From the NCBI RefSeq assembly GCF_029227915.1, contig NC_079877.1, forward strand, positions 17,780,851 through 17,844,850: a DNA stretch of 64,000 nt. The letters run 5' to 3'. The notes beneath the pieces were generated by a model, which worked only from the letters and a program-made list of their open reading frames with translations, did no database searches and had not been told where the DNA came from. Positions 50,421 to 62,199 of this stretch are shown here, piece after piece. Origin of the DNA: Hydractinia symbiolongicarpus. Taxonomy: Eukaryota; Cnidaria; Hydrozoa; Anthoathecata; Hydractiniidae. The translations under genes were made by a program, and so were the position numbers. How positions within the stretch are numbered: the first letter of the stretch is position 1; every line of letters begins with the position of its first letter.

Positions 50421-52846
50421 GGTAAAATATGTTACGAATGTGGAAAGAAAAATCATTTATCGGCAGTTTGTTTATCATCGAAACATGGACAAAATTATCA
50501 ACGACACCATAGAGATTTTAATCGCAATCGTGACCGAACGAAAAAACGTGCTAACCAAGTACAAGAAAATGCGAGTGATAGTTTGTATATCTGAGGAAGA
50601 GTGTGAGAATGAACATTATTTAATCTCTGTCGAGAACAACAAAGTTTTAAATTCTGTTACAAATTACGCCAAGATTTTAGTTGAAAATGTACCAATTAAA
50701 TTAATGATAGACACTGGGTGTACAACAAATGTCATAGATCGAGAAACATTTAGCAAAATAAAATCTAAAAATTTAAACATTGTTTTGAAAAGTTCAAAAA
50801 CAAAACTTTATCCTTATGCTTCACGGCCTGTGAAAGTTGTTGGTAAATTCAACGCCCTTTTTGAAACAAAGAAACAAATGTGCTCAAGCGTGATTTACGT
50901 AATTTATAAACAAAAAGCCGGAAATCTATTGGGTATCGACACCGCAAAACAATTGAAACTAGTAACAATCGCTAATGAATACCGAAAGTCAAAACGTTGT
51001 ACCGAATATCCCGAAAGAAATAAAAACTTTTGATAAACGACTTTGATGAATGTTTTCATGGTACCGGAACGAATGCAAACTACATGTCAAACCGGATGTT
51101 CAGCCAATTTATCAAAGAATGAGGCGCCATCCCATATATCTTCAAAAACAAATAGACAGTGAAATTATACGCTTAGAGGAAGCTGGAATTATCGAGTCTG
51201 TGGAAGGACCGCAAGAATGGGTATCAAATTTAGTAGCCACACCCAAATCAGACAACTCAGTACGACTATGCTTAGATGCTCGCAGCATCAACACTGCGAT
51301 ACAAGGAGAAATTCATCCAATACCGACCCTCGAATCTATACTTGATGACATGCATGGGGGTAAAATTTTCAGTAAAATAGATATGAAAGAAGCATACACA
51401 CAAATAGACCTTGAGGAAGAATCGAGAGAACTGACAAATTTTCACACGTCTTTCGGCATTAAAAGATTTAAAAGATTGTGCTATGGAATAAACAATGCTT
51501 TTGAAGTATTTCAAAGATCGTTGGATCAAACCATTGGTAAATTACGTAATGTGAAGTGTATTTCGGACGATATTATTGTTTACAACAAAAATTATGCCGA
51601 ACATTTAGAAACTTTAAAAGAGTTATTTACAAAAATAAAAGAGCTAGGACTGCGTTTAACCACACGAAAATGTGTTTTTATGAAAGAGTCAATCTCATTT
51701 CTCGGGGTTGTTATTTCTTCGGAAGGAGTCAAGCCAACCCCAGAGAAAATCCAAAGTTTGGTAGAAGCATCGCACCCAACTTGTGTTACTGAACTAAGAA
51801 GTTTTCTTGGATTACTTACTTACAGCACCGCTAAGATTATTATTAAAGAAAGGTACGAAATTCATATGTGGAACTGAGCAACAAAAAGCATTTGACGAGT
51901 TGAAGGACTGTCTAGTAAGCAATAAAGTATCGATATCGAGATCATTAACAGAAACCGAAAAACGATATGGTATAACAGAAAAAGAAGCACTGTCTGTAGT
52001 TTGGTGTATTGAAAAATATCATCATTATTTATATGGTATGAAATTTAAATTAACAGTTGATCACAAACCACTTCAGTTTATATTTAAACCGCAAGCAAAG
52101 TTAAGCTCACGAATAGCGCGTTGGCAGCTAAAGTTACAAGCATACGATTTTGATATCAACTATTTTTGTGGAGAGCAAACCATTACCGATTTTCTGTCAC
52201 GACAACGAAATGCTCAACCATTGGACGAAGATCGCACAAACCAGTATATCAACTTTATTACGAAACACAGCACACCAATGTCAATTAGTCAAAATGAAAT
52301 CAGAAATGAAACATCTAAGGATTGTGAACTTCAGTTAATCTCAAATGCAATTAAAACTGGAAATTGGGACAACCTTAAAGAATACAAAATTATGCAACAA
52401 GAATTTTGTGAAGTCGATGGAATTATTCTTCGTGAAAATAGAATTGTATTACCAAAATCACTTTGACAAACAGCTATCAACATTGCCCACCAAGGACACT
52501 TAGGTGTTCAAAAAGTCAAGAATTTACTTCGCAGCAAATTTTATTGGAAAGGCATGGAAAGTCATATAACAGAAGCATTATCGAAATGTAGGGCCTGTCA
52601 ATCTGCAGGACCTTACCATGCACCAACACCACTAATACCTTCACCATTACCAAACCATCCATGGAAGGAACTAGCTATCGATGTATTTGGTCCACTACCA
52701 TCTGGAGACAAACTGTTAGTAGTAATCGACCTGTATTCAAGATATCCTATCGTGGAAGTTGTGAAAAACACTATTACTTCAAATATGATCAACAAATTAG
52801 AGAAAATATTTTCGTTATTTAGATATCCAGAGAAAGTTCGTATCGA
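50421..52846 (+). pseudogene. pol of gypsy 3 (protease-RT-RNase H-partial integrase)
   Basis: Protease has LMIDTGCTTNVID (about 50700). RT has RLCLDARSINTAI, KIDMKEAYTQI and catalytic box ISDD (about 51565). After FLGLLTY (51825) a shift and deletion lead to RNase H: the first catalytic D region is missing (VSNKVSISRSLTETEKRYG), while TEKEAL and VDHKPLQF remain. A TGA at 52464 precedes the integrase finger (HQGHLG...CRAC) and the first D (AIDVFGPLP, about 52680); the element ends before the other catalytic residues. Confidence 0.85.
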
Positions 52847-52995
52847 TTGTTTTACATTAGTGACGGTTGATCCGCTATATGGCATTGTTTTTTAAACCAA
52901 TCAGCTTGATTTTCGAGAATTTTAACCAATCAGGATGTTTTAAAATCAAAACAAGCTTTTTTAATCGACATGTGAGGCGAAGAAACTTTTTTTGT

Positions 52996-53141
52996 ATATA
53001 GGTGAATATTTATCATAGCACATCCGTATTTCATTCTCAACAGAGAATGCTTCACCCCGATAAGATCTCTGATCATGACGGGCGAGTATAATGCGTGTAA
53101 GTCATATTGAAGAAGAACTACTTTGTTCATCACTAACATAC
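52996..53141. repeat. 146-bp direct repeat, copy 1
   Basis: Matches 53268-53413 at a constant offset of 272 bp with only a few differences (for example CCCCGATAAG against CCTTGATCAG). Confidence 0.9.
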
Positions 53142-53234
53142 TGCCAAGCAGTGAGCGGGATTCGATCCGCGGTCCCCAGAACTGGGATCCGCAGACGAAG
53201 CCACTACACTATGTGCGGCAATATGTTAGTGATG
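53128..53234 (-). mobile_element. tRNA-like SINE/foldback unit
   Basis: The minus strand contains TAGTGGCTTCG (box A-like) and GGATCGAATCC (box B-like, one change from GGTTCGAATCC; 53158-53168 plus). The whole unit is bounded by the 13-bp inverted repeat CATCACTAACATA (53128-53140) and TATGTTAGTGATG (53222-53234). Acceptor-stem pairing of a true tRNA is not evident, so I read it as tRNA-derived. Confidence 0.6.
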
Positions 53235-53267
53235 AGCTCAGATAGTTTATCCGGATGGTGTTTATAC

Positions 53268-53413
53268 ATATAGGTGAATATTTATCATAGCACATCCGTA
53301 TTTCATTCTCAACAGAGAATGCTTCACCTTGATCAGATCTCTGATCATGACGGGCGAGTATAATGCGTGTAAGTCATATTGAAGAAGAACTACTTTGTCC
53401 ATCACTAACATAC
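53268..53413. repeat. 146-bp direct repeat, copy 2
   Basis: Second copy of 52996-53141; followed by short ATCACTAAC duplications (53400-53432). Confidence 0.9.
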
Positions 53414-53432
53414 ATCACTAACATCACTAACT

Positions 53433-55060
53433 TTTTTTGATAACTAAAGTTTGAAAAAAAAAATCACTATAAAGCTTATGAAAAAAGCTAACAAAAACAA
53501 ATGATACCATTCGGTATAGAAGACTTTAAAAAACTCAGCATGAATTTTTAGCTTCATGCCTACTTAAAATGTCAACATTTTACAACTTTTTGCTAACGAA
53601 ATGTTATAAACTTTAGAGTAAGTATAGTTTTGTTTTTATAAAATTTAAAACTTTGTTTCACACCTTCCATTCATGACCAGGGAAAGTCGTCCCAGTCTCA
53701 AAAAAAGGTAAATAGGCTATTTTTCTCCTTTAGTTAAGCAGAGTTATTTTTTATTTTTTGAAATGTTAAACCAGACCATTGCTACTATTTATAATGTAGA
53801 CAAGAGATGCCATTTGTTATCGCCAAATTATTGTTCATATTTTTTTCTATATAGATTCTTCATTATTAAGTTGAAAGAGGAATACCCTGTAAATTGCATT
53901 CCGCCCCCGTTTAGCGAGCGATGCTAGTGTTAAGTTTTGGGTTTCTAACGGAGGTGCTGATAGGCCTGATTTTAATGAGTTTAAAACACATGTACCACAT
54001 CAAACCATTGCACCGTCCTCAATTTTTCATTCTTCTAGCACCTCCACTTCCACCTCCATCGATTCAATCAAGAAACCTTACGATTTTTCTAAACACTTCT
54101 CAAAATTTACAGATTTTTAATTAATTCAATTTCGTTTTGTCTGTACATTCCAATAAAAAAAGAATAAACGGAGTATTTGCTTTGCTACATGTCAGATTAT
54201 GCATACTGAATCCCACTAGCATACAAGTTTCTTATTTCGTCTGCTTTTAAACATTCGATAACGCATTTTAATTTGCCGTGGGTTTTTAAAATATTTTGCC
54301 AACAGTTATTCAATAAACTTGTCGTGAGTTTTATTTTTTTGTCATGATTTTTTTTCTTTTGCCGCGAGTTACTTTTAATTGCCGTGAGTACCCCGCAGTG
54401 AATTGTGAATGGCGAATTTAGTGGTGAATAGACCTTTCCCGAATTTCCTAATTATGCCAAACTCAATTAAAGAGGACGATACTAAAAATGATTCTCACCC
54501 CTAAGTTCCTTAGCAAAAGGTAGAACAAATTATCTAATTTTGTAAATATTTCTATTCGTTAAGTGCCTCAATTCCGAGCTGAAAGTTACGGTCAAACCCT
54601 TTTAGACGAGCTTTCCAAGAATAGCCCCGTTGTCAAAATAATTATTTTCTTCAAATCTAAATAAAATCCAACCAGAATATTATATTGCTCTAAAAACTTT
54701 ATTGTTGTCATGATAATTTAATATTCTATCTGAATATCCTTATTTGAAGAGCACCAGAACCATTATAAAATTTTGGATGACGTCATAATTATTATAATTT
54801 ATGAAATTCGGGAAAGGTGTATTAGCTGTGAAATATTTTTTTAATTTTTACGTCAAACGAAAAACAAATTTAAAATACTGAATGAAGCACTCTTTTGGGT
54901 ATTAAAAACCAGACAGTTATTTTGAATTCTTTCCACTAATGAGTTTTTCTAAGAATAAACACTGAATATCGCGTACTGATTGGTTAAAAGTTTACAGCAA
55001 AATATTTCGCCGCTGAAAAGTCGGAACTGTTTCTAATTTTTGGCGAAGCGAAGTAAAATT
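53433..55060. other. AT-rich stretch without a supported gene
   Basis: No convincing exon, RNA or transposon end. A short frame at 53921-54124 has no family features. Confidence 0.5.
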
Positions 55061-55264
55061 CAGTGCCGTAACCACCGGGGGGGGGCAGGGGGGCCCGCCC
55101 CCCCCCCAATAATTTTTTCAAAGATGGTTATGACAAGTTAAGAAAAACGTTTTGTCTTATGTCTAAAGACCATTTGTTATATATAAACAAACTAAACACT
55201 TATTGAGAATGATTTATAACCGATTTCCACTCTTTTATTTATTTAAAACGCGTGACTCTTATAC

Positions 55265-55372
55265 TTGCTGCATGGAAATGATGATGAAATTGGATGGAAA
55301 CTACATTCTGATAGTGTTTGCTGCATGGAAATGATGATGAAATTGGATGGAAACTACATTCTGAAAATAGTG
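55265..55372. repeat. ~54-bp tandem duplication in the hAT 5' region
   Basis: TGCTGCATGGAAATGATGAT starts at 55265 and again at 55319; the two units are almost identical, one with a 3-bp difference near the end. Confidence 0.9.
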
Positions 55373-55483
55373 TTTGTGAGAAGACGAGAACGAGTTGGAC
55401 TGACTTCAAAAAAAAAACAAAAAAAAAAACGTGTAAGAATATAGAATTAACAAAGTAACAGACTAATTTGAAAAAGAGTGAAA

Positions 55484-56641
55484 ATGCCGAAGAAAACAAG
55501 TGATTTATCAAAATGGCTCATTAGACCTGAAAAGTAAGTGACTTATTAATAAATAAATATTTAATTACTTTGTTAACCCCACCACTGCTTTTTAATTCAT
55601 CCCATAACTGTTATCCAAGCAACCTTTACACTTGTTTTGCTTTTCAGGCGAACAAACGAAGAAGCAACAACAACACCTACAACGACGACACCTACAACGA
55701 CAGCACCAACAAACCCGGAGAATAATTTTAAGGAAACAACGAGTGATCCATCTAAACCGAACCAACCTCGTTCTTTGAGTTTTCCAAAAACAACGTTTGG
55801 TAAAGATCCGAAACAAAGATCGTTTAACCCAGAGGAAACACACAGCGAGTTAAATTCGAACTTCCACCAGTTACTTTTACTTCGATGTGAAGATGATAAG
55901 AAACTGAGTGCATGGCTTGCAAAAAAGCAAAACTACACGTCACCGGCTATTCAAAACGAAATGCTGCGAATCGAAGCACTTAGTATTTTACGTGACATTG
56001 CAAAAAATATTCAGTCAGCTGAGATTTTCACAATCCTTGCAGATGAAACAGGGGATGTCTCAAATACGGAACAACTTGTCATTTGCATTCGGTGGGTTGA
56101 TGATGAATTACAGGCTCACGAGCAAAGATTCGATCAACCTGATTACAAGACATACGTCAATTTACAGGAAGTTCTTTTAAAATCGATCACTGGTCAGGAA
56201 TGGGAAAGTCATCTAAAAGCAGTTTGTCGTTTCTACGAAGGAGATATCAACGAGTCACTTGCTAAAGTCCAAATACCGCTACTCCCAGTCATCGCATCCA
56301 ACCTTGGTTACGACAAAGAGAAATTCAAAGTAACCGATCTAATCAAGCTGTTACAAAGTTTTGATCAATCTCAAAGAACTCTTCTAAGTGAAGTTGTCAA
56401 AATAGCGAAATTGTTGTTGGTAATACCGTCCACAAACGCCATCAGCAAAAGATCGTTTTCTGCTTTGAAACGAGTCAAAACGTACCTTAGATCAACAACC
56501 ACGAATTTACGTTTGAACAATTTGATGGTCCTCCATATTCATACTGATTCCGTTGACAAAATGGATTTAACTCAAATAGGAGATGAATTTATCGATAAAC
56601 ACCAAAGCAGAATAGACACTTTTGGCTATTACAATAGATAA
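55484..56641 (+). CDS. hAT transposase derivative (ZMYM1/TTF-type lineage), two exons, core deleted
   Basis: Exon 1 is 55484-55533 (MPKKTSDLSKWLIRPE), donor GTAAGT; exon 2 starts after TTTTCAG at 55648 and is open to TAA 56641, giving 347 residues. A Thr/Pro-rich N-terminus leads to QNEMLRIEALSILRDIAKNI and FTILADETGDVSNTEQLVIC, the first catalytic Asp region. The frame then jumps from DELQAHEQ to RFDQPDYKTYVNLQEV, skipping the region with the second Asp. The C-terminal dimerisation block is LLLVIPSTNAISKRSFSALK, with K where the hAT Glu (SER) is expected. The open frame could encode a DNA-binding/dimerising but non-catalytic protein. Confidence 0.75.
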
Positions 56642-57152
56642 CATTTTTAGTCTTTTGTTCATGAAATTTATGTAAACGTTTATTCCCTGATTTAAAAAAA
56701 AAACTCAGAAAACTGGAGCAATTGTCTGTATTTTCCTTTATTTTCGTGATTTCTAGTGATTAAATTTCTTTAAAAAGTACTCTCAAAAAGGCTGTTTTAG
56801 CCAATCTAGCGCACTCAAAATTCAAAAATTTTTTGGCCCGTCGGCCCCAACCCTTTCGCGGGCCTCTTTAGACACTGAAACTAGGCTGGCCCCCCCAAAA
56901 CGAAATTCGTGGTTACGGCACTGAAAATTAAAAAAATACACTGCGTATGCTCAGATACATTTCGGCGACGAACTCGCCGTCCAATTCGTTCTATCAGAAT
57001 CCCTCTTTAATTGGAATAATTTCAACAACCACGGCCAATGGGAATTTATTAACCAATCAGATTTTAAAATTGCAAAAAAAAAAAAAAAAAAAAAGTTAAT
57101 GAGAAAAAAAAGTTTAGCTTTTCAAACCAAAAAAGTGCTGAAATGCGGTTAA

Positions 57153-58426
57153 AGGCGCGTAATCACCCTTATCGAAAAAATTAACATATCTATTTTTTAT
57201 ATTTATTTCAAAGTTCAGACGGAGTTATGACTTTCCTGAAAATTTGAAGATATAAACCTACTAGAAATGGAAATAATGGTACTTCAATATCTTAAATTTA
57301 TTGGGTTTTTTTTCCAGCCGCCATATTTAACGGTCTTGTTGATCTCTTATTCTCGTCTAATAAGCGGGCCGTCGCAAAATGTTCGTGTGAAACCGTAGGT
57401 AAACGAACGGCCTTATCTTTAAATGAGCACTGAGATGGAGTTTGATAAAATCGCCATTATGGTTGGCTCCGTTCACGCTGTTCTTTTTGGCTTGTTTTTC
57501 TTTGTAAAACATGGCATCAAAAAGTGAAAAGAAATTTTGGTTCTGTTTAAAAAAGAGGCCGATCGTAAAAAAACATCCGTATCACTTTCTCCACTTAGAT
57601 TTAATTTTCTTCTATTCTATTCGCCATTGTTTTTGGAGAGCAGACAAAACAAAACAGAAAGAAGAAATCACAGCATTGCCTCGTGGCTATTAATTATGAT
57701 AATTAATGCTTATCACGCTCTTTCTTTTTTTTATTAGCTGATCGGGATTATTGCATATTATAAGCAAAAAATCCAACAGGGTAGAATGCACATTGTGATA
57801 GTTGAAGATAGTTGAAACATTATGGAGATAATTAAATTTAGAGCATAAAAGGGGAAGTTCTGAAAATTTAGGTATTCTAATTGTCTAGATCTGATAATGT
57901 CTCCGTAAGGAAATGACTAACTGTTTGAACAAAGGAAAATAATCAAAAAGTAAGACAGCTAGCAAGGCAAAGCTATTTTCAGAAACAACAACAAGAAGTG
58001 GTCAGCGTTGCAAAGAAGTCTGATTTCAGTAAGTTAAAACGTTTAAATAATAAAGAATAACTTCGATTAATTTATCTGATTTATCATGTTCGGAACTTTG
58101 TTGATACATTTGTAAAAGCATTACGATGGAAACACAGCTACAGATGCTCTCCCTCCTTCATTATTTTTTCTGTAATGGCATGAATCCAGCAACCATGTGA
58201 TCGATTTTGCCGTGCGTTTATTATCGCATGATTCGTGCAATGAAATGCAATGGCGGTTCTGTAGGTGAAGAGAAATTGGGGTGAGTTTGTTATTTCTAGG
58301 AAACATTTGAACATGTTCTGGTTGTCAGTTTTCAATAAAATTTTCTGGGTAATGTTTTCTCATCTTTAATTTTTACAATAAAATAGGCACCTCAAAAAAA
58401 GTTGCCTACAGGGTGATTACGCGCCT
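57153..58426. mobile_element. 1.27-kb TTAA-flanked non-autonomous DNA transposon
   Basis: A perfect 17-bp inverted repeat AGGCGCGTAATCACCCT at 57153-57169, with complement at 58410-58426, each bordered outside by TTAA (57149-57152 and 58427-58430). TTAA duplications are typical of piggyBac and Kolobok. Interior frames (for example 57511-57693) show no transposase features. Confidence 0.85.
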
Positions 58427-58430
58427 TTAA

Positions 58431-59456
58431 ATGGAGTAAAGCAACTAACTGGTGCCAACAAACTAAAGATAAATGTCTTGTTTGTTATGTACAGTTTTAT
58501 TATCTAGAACTTCCAGGAACGAAGAAAAAAATTATTCATCTACATTTTTTTTTACTTTAATTATTTCCGTTTTACGAATCCTAAAACTTCTTCAGAATTT
58601 TACTTCACTATATTTCGACCAAATTTCTACCACGTGAACAAACTTTCCCATTCCAATTTTAACAAGAAAGAAAAAGATAAAAAAACATCTGACATAAGTT
58701 AGTTATAAAAAGAAAAAGAAATCCGTGAAACATGTAGTGTATTTGTTGCTGGTTTTTCGGTTAAAACACATGGCCAGGGACTTAAATCCTTTTAAGTAGA
58801 CGTATATCTGACAATTTAAAACAGAATATCTAATGTGAATAGATGGAAAACGATCACCAGATTATAATCATTCCAAAACAACATTAAAAAATGGCACGAA
58901 AACTATTAACAATATAAGCTATAATAAAAGAACACAAGCAACAGGCTTCAGACAAACTGACATGTTATTGTGAGACTCAATGATTTTAATATTTTTTAAT
59001 TAAAAAATGTAGTGAACTAAACATGACTTTCCACACGCCAAATATATTTTTACACACAAGATAAACCATATTCTGTTTATTAAAGGTTTCCTTAGTCAAC
59101 AAGCATCCATAAAAAATAAAATACAAAATACGATTGAGATAATTTGCCCCCTATTTTTTAAGAAGTATCTTTCTTTCTATGATTTTTCAGTTCTGTCTGA
59201 AGCCCGAATTAGTAGCAAAAGTTAATGCTGTCAAAAAAGATATATTCTGGATAAATAAACGCTGGTATGGGGAAGTTAAAGGACAGTTCTATCCAGTAAA
59301 GGGTTTTTCCCTCCCCAAACTCTTTTTGTTAGAAGTTCCAGAATGCACAAAGAATGAAAATGCCAAGCCTCTGATATTTTTTTTTAAAAAAAAACGCTTT
59401 TGCAAAAAACAAAATTCATTGCACATCAAGGAATTTTCTTTGAAGTCACAGTCTAA
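58431..59456. other. No gene seen
   Basis: AT-rich, with no recognisable exon or repeat. The plus-strand frame at 59179-59529 ends in a Gly-rich antisense of the minus-strand gene and is not supported. Confidence 0.5.
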
Positions 59457-60430
59457 TCAATCTGTCCTCCATTCAGAGGGCGGTGGCGGCGCTTGCGACG
59501 GGTGGGGTGGAGGAGCACTACAAGCGTAATGGTTTAAGTCATTGTTGAAATTAGTTGTGGGAGAAGTGTCACCAGCCGTGCCCTGTTCAAGGGCTGTACA
59601 CGCATTTCCACTGGAAACAGTTTCTTTGATTGAGTTTTTCGGAGCTCCTTCAGGCTGCTGTCCTGGACGACGCAAAGACGCGACCAAAACACGTGCCCGT
59701 CCTCTACCTATTGACAATTTGGTGTTCGGTTTACCGTCTCTAGATGCGCTATTCCTCTGAAGTTGGTCATCCTGATGCACTGCTGGATTACTAACATTTC
59801 CATTTTCGTATCCACGCAGAGAACGCCATCGTTTAACTTCGTCTTCCTGTCGAGATTGATTATCTTGCGTCTCTTCACCTTCGACAACGCTGTCGGCATT
59901 TATTTTTAACTTTTCCATCACAGTTTCCGCCAAAAACTCGTCTATTAGTGAGAAAATAGGACAATAATTAGCAGTTTCAAGACGTGCTACGTCTTCTAAC
60001 ATCAGTTTTTTTCTGTTTAAGAAAATTTCTATTTCAGTGAATATCTTTTTCTTAGATAAATTATTTAAAGCGAGGCAAAACATAAAAAAGGAGCTGACAG
60101 CACTTTACTGAAGGCTAGGCAGGTTCGACACTACTTCGGAATCCTTTTGATGTTTAATAGCTGCGCGACACTGAAGTACTCTTTAACATTTTTTGTTCAG
60201 CCCGACCAACTTATTTCCACCTTGTTGACATTGTATTTTGTTGCTTGTTTTAACTTAATCAAGTGTATTACTTACGACGGTCAGATTTTCCATTTTGGGC
60301 TACCTTTGATTTGCCTTTAGATGTGCTTCGACTTGGTATTAACGTATAGCAAAGTTCGCCTTTGGCAGGGAGATGATTTTCAGTAACATCGACGTTAAAA
60401 TGCTCACAGAAATAATTTGCGACGCAAAAA
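59457..60430 (-). CDS. Unrecognised spliced gene (partial)
   Basis: An upstream exon at 60430-60276 has a fine acceptor (TTCTTTTTCTTAG) and donor (GTAAGTAA) and reads FCVANYFCEHFNVDVTENHL then PAKGELCYTLIPSRSTSKGK. The terminal exon is open from about 60083 to 59457. It has a helical part (MLEDVARLETANYCPIFSLI, DEFLAETVMEKLKINADSVV), then a Gln/Glu/Arg-rich region (SIGRGRARVLVASLRRPGQQ) and a Pro-rich end (APPPHPSQAPPPPSEWRTD). The exact junction between the two exons and the gene start are not resolved. No domain recognised. It is one of the few frames here that looks like a host gene. Confidence 0.45.
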
Positions 60431-60668
60431 CTAAGAAAAAGAAGATATAAATGATTTTAAATGAAGAAATCAACGTTCAGGGTGATAATCCACGCTGCAT
60501 TAAAAGCGATTAAGAACGATTAGTTGCGATAAAAAACAATTTTTTAGGAATTTCGAGTGCACACACACATTGATCAAACATCTTTGCTCGGAAAACGATG
60601 TGTGTTAAAATCCTTCTCAGATGTTTGAAATTCATGAACGCAATAAACAACAAGAAATATTATAACAG

Positions 60669-60890
60669 CTAGTTAAGAGGGTCCGTTGAAAAATCTACTT
60701 AGGCAGAAGAGCGATGAAAAAGATTTGCCATTTGAATTTTGATGAGGTCAGCAATGACCCGTTAACAACCAAAAAATGCCGAATTTTGTCCTTAACAGGC
60801 AAAGTTGATGTGTTCATTTTCCTTAGATGTAGCCTAAATTTCCTTTGAAGTCTCCGAAAAAGTTATATCCATTTTGTTAGCAGGTTTACT
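60669..60890 (-). mobile_element. Helitron-family fragment
   Basis: The 3' terminus on the minus strand (CTAG at 60669-60672, preceded by a degenerate GTAGATTTTTCAAC hairpin) is followed by diverged family sequence. Plus-oriented family words (CAGGCAAAGTTGATGTGTTC, about 60802) show rearrangement. Confidence 0.55.
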
Positions 60891-60899
60891 TTGTTTACA

Positions 60900-61800
60900 T
60901 CACGTGATCAAACTGGAGCAACTTGATTTGCTGAAATAAATTTAACGGCTTTCTTTACAAAAATGGTGTCCCTCGACACCGAAAAAAACAACAAAAAAAG
61001 AACGGTCCCTTCGTCTTGAAAAAAGTGAAAAGAGCATATTTAAAAAGCATATTTAAAAAGAAAAAAGTTCAAGTGAAGAAGTAGAAATGTTAAGTTGGAA
61101 GTGAGAAGTGGAGCTAGAAGTAAAGAAAGTTAGAAGTAGAAAATAAAGGCTAGAGTTTGAAGTCGATTTGAAATCACAGATAGTAAGAACTTTGATATTT
61201 TTAGACGTTTGGTTTTTATGTCGCTGGAGCAAGCAGGCTCCATTTTCAGCAAAAGCCACCTGCCCAAAAGCCTCAAATTCTTAAAGTAGCCGTATTTGTT
61301 GACATTTTGTTGCATAATTAATAAGTGCCCTGGCGTGTAACTAATGTATTTGTCCTAAAATTCAAAATGCTACAAAAAGCTGTTAGCTGATTAACAAACG
61401 GAAAACTTTGGTTTGTTGAACTCACTGTAATGTTATTATTTTTACTTTACTATTGTTTCTCTTTATATGTGTTTTACTAAGCATAAATAGCTAGCTTTAG
61501 TTTTAGCTAAGTGTTCCCAGGTTAAGTATATTTAACTGGGTGTCTTAGCTACTGTTAGCTGGCTAATGTTAGCCTCCAAGTCCAGCTCCCCTCCCATATG
61601 GCTAGCTCTAACCATGACTTCTGTTGTTATTCCTCTTTTTTAATTATCTATAGCTAACTACTATAGTTTCCAAATTTCTCTTCTTTTATGAGCACGAATT
61701 ATGATGTAACAAGCTAGCTAGCTACCTACAAAATCTTTCAAAGACTTGAACTTTTGCAGGATAGTAGGGTGTATTTTTATGCCCATAGAGTGTAGATGAA
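60900..61800. other. No gene seen
   Basis: Purine-rich low-complexity stretch at about 61030-61145 (AAGTAGAAA-type words) and TAGCTAGC-rich DNA thereafter. No supported feature. Confidence 0.5.
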
Positions 61801-61805
61801 TTCCG

Positions 61806-62102
61806 TTGTTTACATTTTCAGTGGTTAAGCTCTTTCGGCTTTCGCATTTGCGTGGCAGGGAAAAAGATTGGGGTGCTAGGTGAAGCAAAGTAATTATCAG
61901 TTCATTTCTTCAAACGAGGCATTCTTAATGAATTCAAATAAATCAGAAGCCATCAACCTACACTCGATAATAGTTTATAACCCCAACGATGTCCCTGTTA
62001 GAAGAAATCCACAGTAAGAGACCTTTCTTCACCAAATCCTAGCATCTTTTTTCCTGCCACGCAAAAGCCAGAGCCAAGGAGCTTACCGCTAAAAGTAAAC
62101 AA
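61806..62102. mobile_element. ~300-bp foldback MITE
   Basis: Imperfect inverted arms of about 75 bp: GTTTACATTTTCAGTGG... and TTTGCGTGGCAGG (61808-61880) against the complement ending ...AAAAGTAAAC (62030-62100). Interior about 150 bp, no ORF. Confidence 0.65.
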
Positions 62103-62199
62103 AGACGTCACGCTGAAATTTTTTCACATTACCTGTGCATTTTACAAGCAATATGACAAGTTGAACGAATTTTATAGAATTTAAAGTGTGTGTGTTAAG

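Larger units (their letters stand above)
49592..52846 (+). mobile_element. Ty3/gypsy retrotransposon 3, 3'-truncated
   Basis: LTR-like leader, gag, protease, RT, RNase H and the first part of integrase in order. It stops at about 52846 inside the integrase catalytic core; there is no 3' LTR. Confidence 0.85.
55061..56923 (+). mobile_element. hAT transposon, internally deleted
   Basis: Terminal inverted repeats CAGTGCCGTAACCAC (55061-55075) and GTGGTTACGGCACTG (56909-56923), each followed inward by G/C homopolymers. AAAATT flanks both sides (55055-55060, 56924-56929), possibly a reduced target duplication (hAT usually 8 bp). It encloses one spliced transposase-like gene. Confidence 0.85.

Noticed and set aside
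53128-53234. Functional tRNA gene
   Set aside because: Box B-like word present, but no convincing acceptor stem or cloverleaf; inverted ends point to a SINE/foldback.
57511-57737. Transposase remnant inside the TTAA element
   Set aside because: Two overlapping short frames without recognisable motifs.
59179-59529. Plus-strand 116-codon gene
   Set aside because: No family features; its Gly-rich end is antisense to the minus-strand exon at 59457-60083.
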